Positions 46,008-56,360 of a stretch of DNA of 64,000 nt are shown one piece after another. Source of the stretch: Gimesia benthica (GTDB taxonomy: Bacteria > Planctomycetota > Planctomycetia > Planctomycetales > Planctomycetaceae); contig NZ_CP043930.1 in assembly GCF_009720525.1 (NCBI RefSeq), forward strand, positions 3,814,501 through 3,878,500. Reading direction: 5' to 3'. The position numbers were made by a program, and so were the translations under genes. Numbering within the stretch: position 1 is the first letter of the stretch; each line of letters begins with the position of its first letter. The notes under the pieces were generated by a model. That model was not told the origin of the DNA and searched no databases. It was given only the letters and a program-made list of their open reading frames with translations.

Positions 46008-47962
46008 GTGGTGAATATCATCAGCTCGCTCACAGATCGGTTTCGCGGCATGCTCCCCAGCGGGGGGCCGAAGTACCCGCGCGCTGGTGGGCCCTGGTGG
46101 AACAGATTCAGACGCTCCAGGCTGAATACGCGAGCCGCTCAGAAGCGGATTTGTTCGACGAGTGGAACGCACTGCGTTATCGTGTGCAGAGTGGTGAGTC
46201 ACTGACGGACCTGCTGCCGGAAGCGTTTGCGATCATCAGCGAGCAGATGCAGCGGCATCTGGGGATGACTCCCTACCCGGTGCAGTACCTCGGCGCGATC
46301 GCCATGCACGAAGGCGCGATTGCGGAAATGCAGACCGGTGAGGGCAAGACGCTGACCGCGGCATTGACTCTGTGTCTGAACGCCCTGCCCGAACTGGGAA
46401 TGCACATCGCAACGGCGAACGACTATCTGGCTGAACGCGATGCCCGCTGGCTGAGCCCGATCTATCACTCACTGGGGATGACCGTCGGAACGGTTACGGC
46501 AACTTCTTCCATGAGCGAACGTCGCGCTGCCTATGAATGCGATATCACCTACGGTACCGCGCGGGAGTTCGGCTTTGATTACCTGCGGGACCTGCTCAAT
46601 TCACCAGAACTCAAAACATCCACGAGCCCACGACGTCAGCAATTGTTTGGACAGGAACAGACAGGCGAAGATCAGGGGCTGCTCAATCCTCGGTCTCCCT
46701 ACATGGTGCTGATTGACGAAGCGGACAGCATCCTGATTGATGAAGCCCGAACGCCGCTGATCATCGGACAGGCTGATGCGCTGGAGGCCTCGCTGTCAGA
46801 GGTCTGCCAGTGGAGTGCAACCGCGGTTGCCCGGCTTGCCGAAAGCGAACATTATCTCGACCATGGTCCGCAAAAGGGTATGGAACTCACTGAAGCTGGA
46901 CGACGGGTGATTCGAGAACTGCTGCTCCAGCCGGAAGCACCTCAATCGCTCGATCCGGGAACGGCTTATCTTTCATCCGAACGGGCCCTCAAAGTTCAGA
47001 GCTACTTCCAGAACGGCAGAGACTATGTTGTGCGGGAAGGAAAAGTCGCGATCGTCGATGAATTCACCGGGCGGATTTCGGAAGGTCGGATGTGGCAGAA
47101 CGGCATTCACCAGGCGATTGAAGCCAGGGAGGGGGTTGAGATTACCTCACCCACCAGAGTCGGTGCCCAGACCACGGTCCAGGAACTGTTTGCCCGCTAT
47201 ACCCGCATGGCAGGCATGACGGGGACGGCTGCTTCTGCACGGAGTGAGTTCAAAAAAGTGTTCGGCACTCCCGTGATCACGATTCCCACCAATCGACCCG
47301 GCCGCCGCGAACAACTCCCCGAGCGGGTCTTTCTGACGGCAGAGGAAAAATGGACCGCGATTGTCGAAGAGACCGCAGTGCTGCACGCACAGGGACGACC
47401 GGTGTTGATTGGTACGCGGTCGGTCAATCTTTCAAAACAGCTCTCCGAACGCCTGGAAGCAGCCGGTCTGGATCATGAAGTTCTGCATGCATTAAATCAT
47501 GAGAACGAAGCGACCATCATCGAACGGGCAGGACAGTCAGGTAAGATTACGGTTGCTACGAATATGGCGGGCCGGGGAACCGATATTCTGCTCAGCGACG
47601 ATGTCGTTGCACAGGGGGGGCTGCATGTGATCTGTGCGGAGCTGCACGAATCATCGCGCATCGATCGTCAGTTGACCGGTCGTGCCGCTCGTCAGGGCGA
47701 TCCCGGCAGTGCGCGGGTCTACCTTTCACTCGAAGATGAGATCCTGACCAGCGGACTGGGAGCTGAGCAGGCAGCAGCCCTGCGGGCAGACTATCAGCGC
47801 TCCGGACGGAATCTGCAGTCGGCAGTCCGTTATTTCTATCAGGCACAACAGCGGGTTGAGAAACGCCACGAACGCCAGCGCGTCGAACTGGTGAACCGGA
47901 TCAGTGCACGACGTCAGATGCTGCAGCAGATGGGTCAGCATGCGAACTTGAACGCACACTGA
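46008..47962 (+). CDS. SecA-like ATPase lacking the C-terminal region, with a frameshift
   Basis: About 651 aa if one base is restored. The start is a GTG at 46008 (MVNIISSLTDRFRGMLPSGG); a missing base in the G-run 46072-46077 puts AEVPARWWALVEQIQ into the main frame. SecA motifs follow: Walker A EMQTGEGKTLTAAL, TANDYLAERDA, Walker B VLIDEADSILIDEARTPLIIG, VAIVDEFTGRISEGRMW, MAGMTGTA, GTRSVNLSKQLSE, VATNMAGRGTDILL, RQLTGRAARQGDPGSARVYLSLED. The chain ends in the long scaffold helix (QAQQRVEKRHERQRVEL) near E. coli residue 640, so the wing/scaffold end and zinc finger are missing. The canonical secA is presumably elsewhere; this is a paralogue with a likely accessory export role. Confidence 0.88.
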
Positions 47963-47978
47963 CGCGTGTCAGCTGAGC

Positions 47979-50318
47979 TTATTCTGTAGAAAGCTTGGAG
48001 TGCGTGAGTCCAATCGTCTCGGGCAGTCCGGCTTTCGTAAACTGCAGATGCCGAGCAAAGGGCTGCATCAGCATGGCCGGCAGGAATAACAGGTCGCCGA
48101 TCAACGCTGTGGTCAGCAGAGTCAGCATCATCCAGGCGAAGCGTTGCGTTGGAATGAAGCTGCTGAAGCCGAAGACCAGCAGACCCAGACCACAGATCAT
48201 GGTGGTGTGAATCATGGCTCGTCCACAGTGTTTCAAGGCAGCGTGGACCGCTTCTTCACAGCTGCGATCCAGCTGTTTCTCCCGGCGGAACCAGGAGAGG
48301 AAGTGCAGTGTGTCGTCGATGGCGATCCCCAGTGCGACACTGGCGGTCATAATCGAACCGATGTCGAGCGGAATATCCATCCAGCCCATGATGCCGAAGA
48401 CGACCACGATGGGGAAGACGTTCGGTAACATGCTGAGCAGACCCGTCCACAGATTTCTCTGGACGATGACAATCACCAGCGCGACCAGGCCGAAGGCGGT
48501 CATGAAGCTCCAGGTCAGGTCCTGCATAATCAGCTGCTGAACGGTATGAATCAGCGGCATGATCCCCGTGTAGTATGCGGTAAGGTGCACGTCCTGCTCG
48601 CGGTATTTTTCCAGTTCCGGCTGGAGCGTGGATTTCAGTTTATTGAGTGCAGCCCCGTAATCGACCTGTGCGAGAGCAGGTACGCGGGCACTGATCCGCC
48701 ATGATTCTTCACCATCCACATCCGAGAGGTAAACAGATTCCAGAATGGCTTCACGGTTTTCTTTGAGTTTCTTATTGGTGACGACCTTGCGAAAAATCGA
48801 TTCGAAACCGTTGTGTTCGACCGGATTGGGTCCGAAGGTCGCTGCCGACATGGTGCCGGTATAACCGTCGATGTTTTTAATCGTCTTCTCGATGTCATCA
48901 ATAATTCGCAGACGCTGCAGGAAGGTTTTCTTGCAGTCTTTATCAAACTGAATGACGACTTCAACGGGAATCAGCGGTCCCATGCGATCTTCATTGAAGC
49001 GATAGTCTTTCAGAACCTGGCTACCGGGTGGGAACAGGGACGGAATATCGACGGAGGAACGGGTATATATCAGACCATAAGCGGAGACGGCCATCAGCAT
49101 TACTGATGTCAGGAAGACGGGCAGCGAATACCGCTGCAGCCAGTGAGTGAAACCATTCAGGAAGCGGGACAGACGGGTTAACGTCCGTGGCATATGAGCG
49201 GGTTGCTCTGCCTGGTTGGCTTTCAGAATCCGTTGCGGTGGCCAGAGCTGCATGGCTCCGGGGAGAATCAGTAACAGGACACCCAGTGTGATCAACAGAC
49301 CGATGGAGGCGATCAAGCCAAACAAGGCAATGGGCGAGATCTGGCTGACCATCAAGGATCCCAGGCCGATGGCAGTGGTGATCGCTGCCAGCAGACAGGG
49401 CAACCAGCCTTGTGCAAAACTGCGGCGGACGGCTTCTTCCGCTTCTGTTTTCGTTTTCGCCTGAGCCGTACAGAGTTCGTCGTAGTAATAGTTGACCAGG
49501 TGCACGCCGGCAGAGATCGTGAGGACAAATACCAGTGAAGGAGTAATAATCAGGACGGCATCCAGCGACGCGCCTGAGTAGTAGACCATTGCGAGAACCA
49601 GTCCCTGCCCGAACAGACCTGCCAGCAGGATGGTTCCGGTGAGCATCCAGGAACGGATACAGAACCAGCACAACAGGGTCGCGAGGATAGCAGACAATGC
49701 GCCGAAGACATTCACACTGTGAATACTGGCGCGGTCGATGGCGACTCCGTCCACAGGAGGACCGGTGAGATAAAATTCTTCGCGCGGCAGTCCGCAGACA
49801 TCTTGCGCGACTTTCAATACATGGTCGATGGCTTGTGTTCGTAATTCGTTGCCACGGTAGGTGAGAATGATTACCGCACAACTGTCTTTCAGGTTTTTAC
49901 CGACCAGAACCCCCTGCAGTCGTTCCAGCGCTTCGTCGCGGGGCAACTTGAGCGGGGGAGACGTTAATGAGCCGACGGTTCCCGCACCGGTGACAATTCG
50001 ATCGAAGATCTCCTCGTGGGTTTCACCGAAGTCGGTCTTGCCGGGGCCTTCGATTCGCTTTTCGAATTCGGTCAGTCGGGGATCATCGACGGTACAGCCG
50101 GGCCAACTGATCAGAATCAGATCGTTGCTTTCGAAGTCTTTCATGAACCGGTCATAGTTCTTGCGTGACTGCATGTAAGGCGGCGCCCATTTTTCGGGGG
50201 CGATACTCATGCTTTCAACGCTCTGATGCGCACCGTAAATCAGGAAGGGCGCAGCTAGAACCAGGAAAATGACGGTGATGATATAACGACGGATATAGCG
50301 AGGTTTTTCAGAAGTCAT
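47979..50318 (-). CDS. RND-superfamily exporter (MMPL type)
   Basis: 779 aa. One N-terminal helix (IITVIFLVLAAPFLIYGA) precedes a periplasmic loop (about 40-195), then six helices (FGALSAILATLLCWFCI, VLTISAGVHLVNYYYDEL, ALFGLIASIGLLITLGVLLLIL), a second helix and periplasmic loop (about 425-600), and six more (FGLVALVIVIVQRNLW, IGSIMTASVALGIAIDDTLHFLSW, RAMIHTTMICGLGLLVF). GIAIDDTLHF holds the Asp pair of the proton relay seen in MMPL/HpnN-type RND proteins. It may export a lipid or hopanoid-like cargo; cargo unknown. It converges on the SecA-like gene 16 nt away. Confidence 0.9.
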   Translation of the reverse strand: MTSEKPRYIRRYIITVIFLVLAAPFLIYGAHQSVESMSIAPEKWAPPYMQSRKNYDRFMKDFESNDLILISWPGCTVDDPRLTEFEKRIEGPGKTDFGETHEEIFDRIVTGAGTVGSLTSPPLKLPRDEALERLQGVLVGKNLKDSCAVIILTYRGNELRTQAIDHVLKVAQDVCGLPREEFYLTGPPVDGVAIDRASIHSVNVFGALSAILATLLCWFCIRSWMLTGTILLAGLFGQGLVLAMVYYSGASLDAVLIITPSLVFVLTISAGVHLVNYYYDELCTAQAKTKTEAEEAVRRSFAQGWLPCLLAAITTAIGLGSLMVSQISPIALFGLIASIGLLITLGVLLLILPGAMQLWPPQRILKANQAEQPAHMPRTLTRLSRFLNGFTHWLQRYSLPVFLTSVMLMAVSAYGLIYTRSSVDIPSLFPPGSQVLKDYRFNEDRMGPLIPVEVVIQFDKDCKKTFLQRLRIIDDIEKTIKNIDGYTGTMSAATFGPNPVEHNGFESIFRKVVTNKKLKENREAILESVYLSDVDGEESWRISARVPALAQVDYGAALNKLKSTLQPELEKYREQDVHLTAYYTGIMPLIHTVQQLIMQDLTWSFMTAFGLVALVIVIVQRNLWTGLLSMLPNVFPIVVVFGIMGWMDIPLDIGSIMTASVALGIAIDDTLHFLSWFRREKQLDRSCEEAVHAALKHCGRAMIHTTMICGLGLLVFGFSSFIPTQRFAWMMLTLLTTALIGDLLFLPAMLMQPFARHLQFTKAGLPETIGLTHSKLSTE

Positions 50319-50489
50319 GAGTCGGTCTCTTTACGAGGGGCTTAACAAGATCAACCGGCACGTGGACATAAACAGCCCATACGTACACAGGAAGTCTAGC
50401 TCACGACTTCGTGTCCGTCAGAAAAATGACAAACTTTTTGCAGGCTCATTCCTTTGCGTAATCGTTGCAATCGGCACAGTGCTGTCTGA

Positions 50490-51440
50490 TTATCGGTTTC
50501 GTCTCACATCCAGGTAGACGGCAACCAATATCACTGCGCCCTTCACGATGTATTGCAGAGAGTAATGGACTCCTGCCTGATTCAGACCTTTATCGAGTAT
50601 CCCGATAATAACAGCCCCCAGTATTGTACCAAACATGGTACCCCGTCCGCCAGTAAAACTTGTGCCTCCGACCACAACTGCGGCAATTGCAGTTAACTCA
50701 AACATTTCCCCTGAACCGGGTTCCGCCGAATAAAGTTGTGAAGTATGAATCATGCCCGCGACTCCCGCCATCAGGGAACAGAGTAGATACACAGTGATTT
50801 CTACCCGTACAGTTGGTATTCCTGTGTAGAGGGCCGCTTCGCGATTTCCGCCCAGCGCGTAGACATGCTGGCCGAAACGGGTCCGATGCAGCAGCAGGGC
50901 CATCAATAAAAACAGCGAGAGCATGATCACCACGGGGTACGGCACGACATCGAACAGTCGCCCGTTGCCAATCGCGAGGAACCAGGTCTGTTCGTCTTTG
51001 ATGGGCATCGGTAATCCGCTGTTGAAACGCAGCGCACACCCGCGGGCGATGAGCATGGAGGCCAGTGTGATGATAAATGGCGGCATGGCGGTTTTCGCAG
51101 CCGCGATCCCGTGAAAGATGCCAAACAGAGACGCGACCCCCAGTCCCGCGAAGATGGCTGTCAGTAACATGAATGGATCTTGTGTGTCTCCCGAGAGTGC
51201 GGTGAGACAGTAGACGGTGGTCGTACCGACGAGCGCCACCATTGCGCCGACTGACAGATCGATGCCGCCTACCAGAATGACCAGCGTCATTCCCAGAGCG
51301 AGGATCGTGTTGACGGATATCTGTTGAGTCAGGTTCAACATATTTTCCGGCGTCAGGAAGCTGGGGACCCAGATGCGGAACAGCAGCAGGAGGATAATGA
51401 TGGCTGCCAGCAGGGGAACCATTTGTTTCACGACTTTCAC
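50490..51440 (-). CDS. Sugar ABC transporter permease, RbsC type
   Basis: 316 aa from a GTG that overlaps the stop of the ATPase gene (GTGA), so the two are translationally coupled. About eight to ten hydrophobic spans, including LAAIIILLLLFRIW, NTILALGMTLVILVGGIDLSVGAMVALVG (the family signature after TM2), IVGGTSFTGGRGTMFGTILGAVIIGILDKGLN near the end. This is the BPD_transp_2 family of ribose/xylose/AI-2-type uptake systems. It works with the adjacent ATPase (51437) and binding lipoprotein (52946). Confidence 0.93.
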   Translation of the reverse strand: MKVVKQMVPLLAAIIILLLLFRIWVPSFLTPENMLNLTQQISVNTILALGMTLVILVGGIDLSVGAMVALVGTTTVYCLTALSGDTQDPFMLLTAIFAGLGVASLFGIFHGIAAAKTAMPPFIITLASMLIARGCALRFNSGLPMPIKDEQTWFLAIGNGRLFDVVPYPVVIMLSLFLLMALLLHRTRFGQHVYALGGNREAALYTGIPTVRVEITVYLLCSLMAGVAGMIHTSQLYSAEPGSGEMFELTAIAAVVVGGTSFTGGRGTMFGTILGAVIIGILDKGLNQAGVHYSLQYIVKGAVILVAVYLDVRRNR

Positions 51441-52942
51441 GCGCTGCTACCTCCCGTTAATTGATGCATCACTTCTTCCGCGGTGACCGACTCTGCCGGT
51501 GAGACGCCCGTCAGGCGGCCTGCGCGGAACGTCCCGATCTGGTGTGAGATATTCATGACTTCATCCAGGTCCGAAGAGATCAGGATCAATGCCATCCCCT
51601 GGCTGACCAGTTCTCCGATAATTCGATACAGGTCTTCCCGCGCGCCAACATCGATGCCGCGCGTCGGTTCGTCGAGAATCAGAATTTTTGGTGGATGTTC
51701 CATCCAGCGTCCGACGAGCACTTTCTGCTGATTGCCTCCCGAAAGATCGCGGACCGGTTGTTCGGCATCGGAGAGTCTGACGCCGAACCGCGAAACGGTC
51801 CGTTCGACTATTTTGTCTCGTGTTTTGTAATTAAAGTCGCAGCCGCAAATCCATTCTTTCAGCCAGGGGAGCGTGATATTGAAAGCCACACTCTGCTCGA
51901 CGATCAATCCCTGCTGTTTGCGATCTTCAGGAACCAGCACCAGCCCCTGTCTTAGAGCATCGCGGGGACTGCGGATCCGGACCGGTTTCTCGTCGATCTG
52001 AATCGTGCCTTTATCGATCCGGTCGATGCCGAACAGGGCCCGGGCGAGTTCGGTGCGTCCGGCTCCCACCAGTCCTGCCAGTCCCAGAACCTCGCCGTAA
52101 CGGACTTCAAATGAAACGTCTTTCACATTCGCGTTACTCAAATCACTCACGCGCAATGCGACCGCGCCGGGACGATGAGGGGGCCGCGGAAAATGATCCT
52201 TAATATCTCGACCGACCATCCAGCGGATCAGCGTCTGGGGATTGACCTCACTGGCGGGAGCGGTGCCGACCGTCTTCCCATCACGCAGGACGGTGATCCG
52301 ATCAGAAAGTCGCATGATCTCTTCCATGCGATGTGAAATATAGACGATGCCAACCCCCTGTTCGCGCAGGTGACGGAGTGTCTGGAACAGTGCTTCGACT
52401 TCCAGTTCGGAGAGGGACGACGTCGGTTCGTCGAGTACCAGTACGCGTGCTTCCTGAGACAGTGCCCGCGCGATCTCCACCAGTTGCTGATGCGCGGTGC
52501 TGAGTGTCGAGACGGTAGCGGTGACGTCGCGGAGTTCGGTGAGTCCGAGCTGCTGAATCAAAGTTTGTGCCCGACGGTTCATTTCCCGTTTTCGTAGCCA
52601 GCCCAAGGCGCTGGGTTCGCGGCCGAGGAAGATATTTTCTGCCACGGTGAGATTGGGGGCGAGCGAGAGTTCCTGGTGAATCAGCCGAATCTGATAACGG
52701 TCGGCGGCAGAGACATTGGGCAGTGTAATCGGTTCGTCTTCCGACCAGAGAGTGCCTGCATCGGGTTGGTAGATGCCTCCGAGAATTTTGATCAGCGTAC
52801 TTTTACCGGCACCGTTCTCGCCCAGCAGCGTATGGATTTCTCCTGCCTGAATCTCCAGGTTGACCTGATCCAGGGCGGTGACGTTCCCGAAGCGCTTGGT
52901 GATGCCTTCCAGTCGAAGTAGAGACGTTAAGGTGGCAGCCAT
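51437..52942 (-). CDS. Sugar ABC transporter ATP-binding protein, RbsA type
   Basis: 501 aa with the two tandem ABC cassettes typical of RbsA/MglA. First cassette: GEIHTLLGENGAGKSTLIKILGG (Walker A), LSTAHQQLVEIARALSQEARVLVLDEPTSSLSE. Second cassette: LGLAGLVGAGRTELARALFG (degenerate Walker A, as usual), VRDLSGGNQQKVLVGRWMEHPPKILILDEPTRGIDVGARED with its signature. ATP hydrolysis drives sugar uptake. The gene begins 3 nt after the stop of the binding-protein gene, with GGAGG in the end of that gene as ribosome site. Confidence 0.95.
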   Translation of the reverse strand: MAATLTSLLRLEGITKRFGNVTALDQVNLEIQAGEIHTLLGENGAGKSTLIKILGGIYQPDAGTLWSEDEPITLPNVSAADRYQIRLIHQELSLAPNLTVAENIFLGREPSALGWLRKREMNRRAQTLIQQLGLTELRDVTATVSTLSTAHQQLVEIARALSQEARVLVLDEPTSSLSELEVEALFQTLRHLREQGVGIVYISHRMEEIMRLSDRITVLRDGKTVGTAPASEVNPQTLIRWMVGRDIKDHFPRPPHRPGAVALRVSDLSNANVKDVSFEVRYGEVLGLAGLVGAGRTELARALFGIDRIDKGTIQIDEKPVRIRSPRDALRQGLVLVPEDRKQQGLIVEQSVAFNITLPWLKEWICGCDFNYKTRDKIVERTVSRFGVRLSDAEQPVRDLSGGNQQKVLVGRWMEHPPKILILDEPTRGIDVGAREDLYRIIGELVSQGMALILISSDLDEVMNISHQIGTFRAGRLTGVSPAESVTAEEVMHQLTGGSSA

Positions 52943-52945
52943 CTA

Positions 52946-53935
52946 TCAGTCTGCCTCCAGGTGCTGCTCCGCATTCTCAGCTGTGATCAGTTCGACGCGG
53001 ACTTTCACGTCTTTCTCAACCGGTTCTCCATTGAGATGGGCGAGCATTTTCTCCGCTGCGATCTTGCCGATCTCTTTGGGGAACTGAGCCGAAGTCGAAT
53101 GCAGCTTTCCGGCCTGGATCGCTTTGATCCCCGCCTGCGAACCATCGACGGTGACGATGGTCACGTCGTCCAGCTTGTTAGCTGAGTCGAGAGCCGATAT
53201 CACACCCAGGGCATTCGGATCATTGATGGCGAAGACCGCGTTCAGATCGGGATAGCGGCCGATGAGGTCACGCATCACGGGGCGGGCTCCTTCGGTCGTT
53301 CCTTTGGCTTCCTGGACGTCGAGGATCTCCATCTCGGGATATTTCTGCAGCGTCTCTTTAAAACCGGCGACCCGGTCGATGCAGGCTTTATTGACCGAGA
53401 GGTGCAATACGACCAGTTTCGCTTTGGGGTTCACTTTGGCCAGGGCCTCGGCAGCGAGTTGTCCCGCGCGGACATTATCGGAAGCGACGGTGCAGACAAT
53501 CAGTTCTTCATCCGATTCCTTAACCGGGGCATCGACGATGATGATGGGCACGTTTTTACGCTGCGCTTCCAGCAGTGATCCCTTGAGGCCTTCCCAGTTG
53601 ACCGGATTGACAAAGATGCCGGCGACGTCTTTGAGAATCAGATCGGAGAGATCGTTTTTCTGTTTCAGTGAATTGAACTGCGCGTCGAGGATGATCAGCT
53701 CATCGCCGTGCGCAGCGAGTTCTTTCTGCAGTCCATTGCCCAGATCGACGAAGAAGGGATTGTTCAATGTCTGAAAAGAAGCACCAAACAGTCGACCCGG
53801 AGGGGCAGTGTTGCCCTCTGTCTGCGCGGGGTCGGAACCAGTTCCAGGAGCGGAACTGTCATTACAGCCGCTGAGAAGTGGCACGAAGAGCAGCAACAGT
53901 GAAGACGAGATCAGAAACCGTAGCGCCTTGTTCAT
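52946..53935 (-). CDS. Sugar-binding lipoprotein of ABC transporter, RbsB type
   Basis: 329 aa lipoprotein: signal peptide and lipobox LLFVPLLSGC-ND (Cys 24), then a low-complexity linker (SSAPGTGSDPAQTEGNTAPPG). The mature part is a type I periplasmic binding protein: LFGASFQTLNNPFFVDLGNGLQKELAAHGDELIILDA, GIFVNPVNWEGLKGSL, VPIIIVDAP, ASDNVRAGQLAAEALAK, VFAINDPNALGVISAL and VTIVTVDGSQAGIKAIQAGKLHSTSAQFP. It brings ribose or a related sugar to the RbsA/RbsC-like pair downstream. No kinase or isomerase gene for the sugar is adjacent. Confidence 0.94.
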   Translation of the reverse strand: MNKALRFLISSSLLLLFVPLLSGCNDSSAPGTGSDPAQTEGNTAPPGRLFGASFQTLNNPFFVDLGNGLQKELAAHGDELIILDAQFNSLKQKNDLSDLILKDVAGIFVNPVNWEGLKGSLLEAQRKNVPIIIVDAPVKESDEELIVCTVASDNVRAGQLAAEALAKVNPKAKLVVLHLSVNKACIDRVAGFKETLQKYPEMEILDVQEAKGTTEGARPVMRDLIGRYPDLNAVFAINDPNALGVISALDSANKLDDVTIVTVDGSQAGIKAIQAGKLHSTSAQFPKEIGKIAAEKMLAHLNGEPVEKDVKVRVELITAENAEQHLEAD

Positions 53936-54080
53936 AATCTACCTGCGTTTTCATGGTGTAAGAAACGGGCCCATAAAACGACTCTCTGTATTACTATTAA
54001 GTAACAGATTCAGGCAGGGATGAAAAGGTACTGCAGGGAATCGGCGGCTGATCGCAGCTGCAGTGGATCACAGTCCGACT

Positions 54081-55997
54081 TTAAGCAGCGCGGCGGAGAG
54101 GTGTCTCAGCAGGTTGAGAAATGCTGGACTGAAATTCGGGGAGGATCCGCTGAATTTCTGCGAGGATCACCGGAGAAGGTTGTTCGGTGATCGCTTCCAG
54201 TCGCGCGAACGAGTCATGGATGAACTGTTCGCTGACCGAGACTTTTTCGGCGACCATGATTTTGGGATGCCGGGTTGGCAGATGTTTTTCGCCGTCAACG
54301 TGCAGTTCTTCATAGAGCTTCTCGCCGGGCCGCAGACCGGTGAACTGGATTTCGATATCTTCACCCACCTTAAGGCCGGAGAGTTGAACCAGGTCGGTTG
54401 CGAGATCAACGATCCGCACGGGTTCACCCATGTCGAGAACGAAAATTTCCCCGCCCCGCCCCATCGCACCAGCCTGAATCACCAGCTGCGAGGCTTCGGG
54501 AATCGTCATGAAGTAACGCTGCATCCGTTCGTCGGTAACCGTCACCGGGCCGCCGTTCTGGATCTGCTGTGTGAAGATCGGCACCACACTGCCGGCGGAA
54601 CCCAGAACGTTGCCGAAGCGAACCGTCACAAAGTGACAGCGGGAATGAGCGGCGAGCGACTGCACATACAACTCGGCAATCCGCTTGTTGGCGCCCATGA
54701 CGTTGGTCGGGTTGACGGCTTTGTCCGAGGAAATCATCACGAACGAGCCGACGTTGAATTCTTCTGCCAGGTCGGCGAGGTGTTTGGTAGCCAGCGCGAT
54801 GTTCTTGACCGCTTCGCCCGGGTTGCCCTCCATCAGAGGGACGTGTTTGTAGGCAGCGGCGTGGAACAGAATGTCGGGCTGGTATTCCCGCATGACGGCG
54901 CGAATGCGTTTAGAATCGTTGATGTCGGCGATCACGACGTCGAAGCGACCCGCGTATCCCAGTTTGATCAGTTCCCGTTCGAGGTAGAACTGGCTGTTCT
55001 CGGACCGGTCGACCAGGATCAGTCTGCGGGGAGAGAACTGCAGGAGCTGACGACAGATTTCCGAACCGATGCTGCCGGCACTGCCGGTGACCATGAGTAC
55101 GCGGTCATCCATCCAGTCGCGAATGTTCTGCATATCGAGCTGTACGGGCTCACGCCCCAGCAGGTCTTCAATACAGACGGGCCGTGGTTTCATCTCCACT
55201 TTACCCGAGAGCAACTGCTGATAACTGGGAAGTACCTGAACCGAAATGTCGGCCGAGTTGCCGGCTTCCATTAACTGGCGGACCGTCTTGCCCGGAATCT
55301 CATCGGCCGGTAGCAGGACTTCCGAGACGCCGTAGTCTTCTGCGAGGACGCACATCTGGGCGAGCGAACCGAGCACCGGGACTCCGTTGATGCGAGTACC
55401 GATCCGACTGGAATAGTCGTCCAGGAAACCGACGACTCGCAGGCAGGAATTTTTATCGCGTTCGATCATCCGCAGGAGCGCGGCGCCGGCTTCATTGGCA
55501 CCGATAATGAATGTAGGTTTGCAATTCCCCTGCTGGCGAAATTTGCGGCCACTGTCGCGAACCATGCGAATCCCGGCACAGATGCCACAGACCACCAGGA
55601 TCGTGGAGCCCCAGTCAATCAGAAAGACGGAACGGGGCAGCATGACTTTGGGAAAGAAGAGGTAATCGACCAGTGCCAGTCCGATTGAGCTGATGGTGAC
55701 TGCTTTGGCCAGGTTGACTACATCGCGGGTAGTGATGTAGCGACTGCGGATTTTATAAACGCCGCTCCCCCAGAAGGTGAGCGTTTTCAGACCAACGGCC
55801 CAGAGGACTGTTGCGCGAAACATGCGAAAGCCGTTTTCTCCCAGTACGCCATCGACGTTGAGAGAGCCTTCATAGCGCAGCCAGAACGCCAGATAGTAGA
55901 TCACGCAGAATATAGGTAGAAAGACAACCATCCAGAACAGCTGCCGCCGTGAGATGGTGAAGCGTTTCAACCAGTTTGATATCGGCCTGGAGTCCAA
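54081..55997 (-). CDS. Membrane-bound nucleotide-sugar dehydratase, CapD/WbpM/PglF type
   Basis: 638 aa from TTG 55997, chosen because AGGGG lies 6 nt upstream and the first helix needs the residues before the next Met. Four N-terminal helices (FWMVVFLPIFCVIYYLAF ...), a CoA-binding-like domain (FIIGANEAGAALLRMIER, GFLDDYSSRIGTRINGVPVLG), then the SDR domain from about residue 300: VTGSAGSIGSEICRQLLQF, IADINDSKRI, AAAYKHVPLMEGNPGEAVKNI, SSDKAVNPTNVMGANKR (the SDK-x-x-x-x-x-x-x-x-M site replacing Tyr-x-x-x-Lys). These convert UDP-GlcNAc or similar by 4,6-dehydration at the start of surface glycan synthesis. It is followed on the map by the sugar ABC operon. Confidence 0.93.
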   Translation of the reverse strand: MDSRPISNWLKRFTISRRQLFWMVVFLPIFCVIYYLAFWLRYEGSLNVDGVLGENGFRMFRATVLWAVGLKTLTFWGSGVYKIRSRYITTRDVVNLAKAVTISSIGLALVDYLFFPKVMLPRSVFLIDWGSTILVVCGICAGIRMVRDSGRKFRQQGNCKPTFIIGANEAGAALLRMIERDKNSCLRVVGFLDDYSSRIGTRINGVPVLGSLAQMCVLAEDYGVSEVLLPADEIPGKTVRQLMEAGNSADISVQVLPSYQQLLSGKVEMKPRPVCIEDLLGREPVQLDMQNIRDWMDDRVLMVTGSAGSIGSEICRQLLQFSPRRLILVDRSENSQFYLERELIKLGYAGRFDVVIADINDSKRIRAVMREYQPDILFHAAAYKHVPLMEGNPGEAVKNIALATKHLADLAEEFNVGSFVMISSDKAVNPTNVMGANKRIAELYVQSLAAHSRCHFVTVRFGNVLGSAGSVVPIFTQQIQNGGPVTVTDERMQRYFMTIPEASQLVIQAGAMGRGGEIFVLDMGEPVRIVDLATDLVQLSGLKVGEDIEIQFTGLRPGEKLYEELHVDGEKHLPTRHPKIMVAEKVSVSEQFIHDSFARLEAITEQPSPVILAEIQRILPEFQSSISQPAETPLRRAA

Positions 55998-56360
55998 CCT
56001 TAACCCCTGTAATTACAGGTTTCCGCCGGTTTAATGCGAGCGAAATGTGTACATTTAAGCATTTGTGATCCGGATCCTTCCGGAAAGGCAGGGATTCATA
56101 ACAATTATTGCCATTTCTGGTCAACACCAATATTCTTAAGAACAAACCAGTTAATACGTTGTCTTATCAGTCAGAGATGACAGGCGCCACTGGTTGATTT
56201 GCCGATGGATGTACGTGTGACGGTCAGTCGGAATCGGCGGCTCGGGATCGGTTGCTGGAAGCAGGAAATCCTCCGGGCCAGTCGCTTTTCCGCCGTCCGT
56301 TGTCTATGATTTGTTATTCCCAATACACATTACTTAACTTGATCTGCTGCAGGGTGACAC
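55998..56360. other. Divergent upstream region of dehydratase and pabA/trpG
   Basis: 363 bases between divergent genes, AT-rich in 56090-56160. A 91-codon minus-strand frame overlapping the dehydratase gene has no support. No operator or riboswitch recognised. Confidence 0.5.

Noticed and set aside
45731..46070. N-terminal extension of the SecA-like frame
   Set aside because: The first 110 residues resemble translated intergenic DNA; the GTG start at 46008 with one added G gives a better protein.
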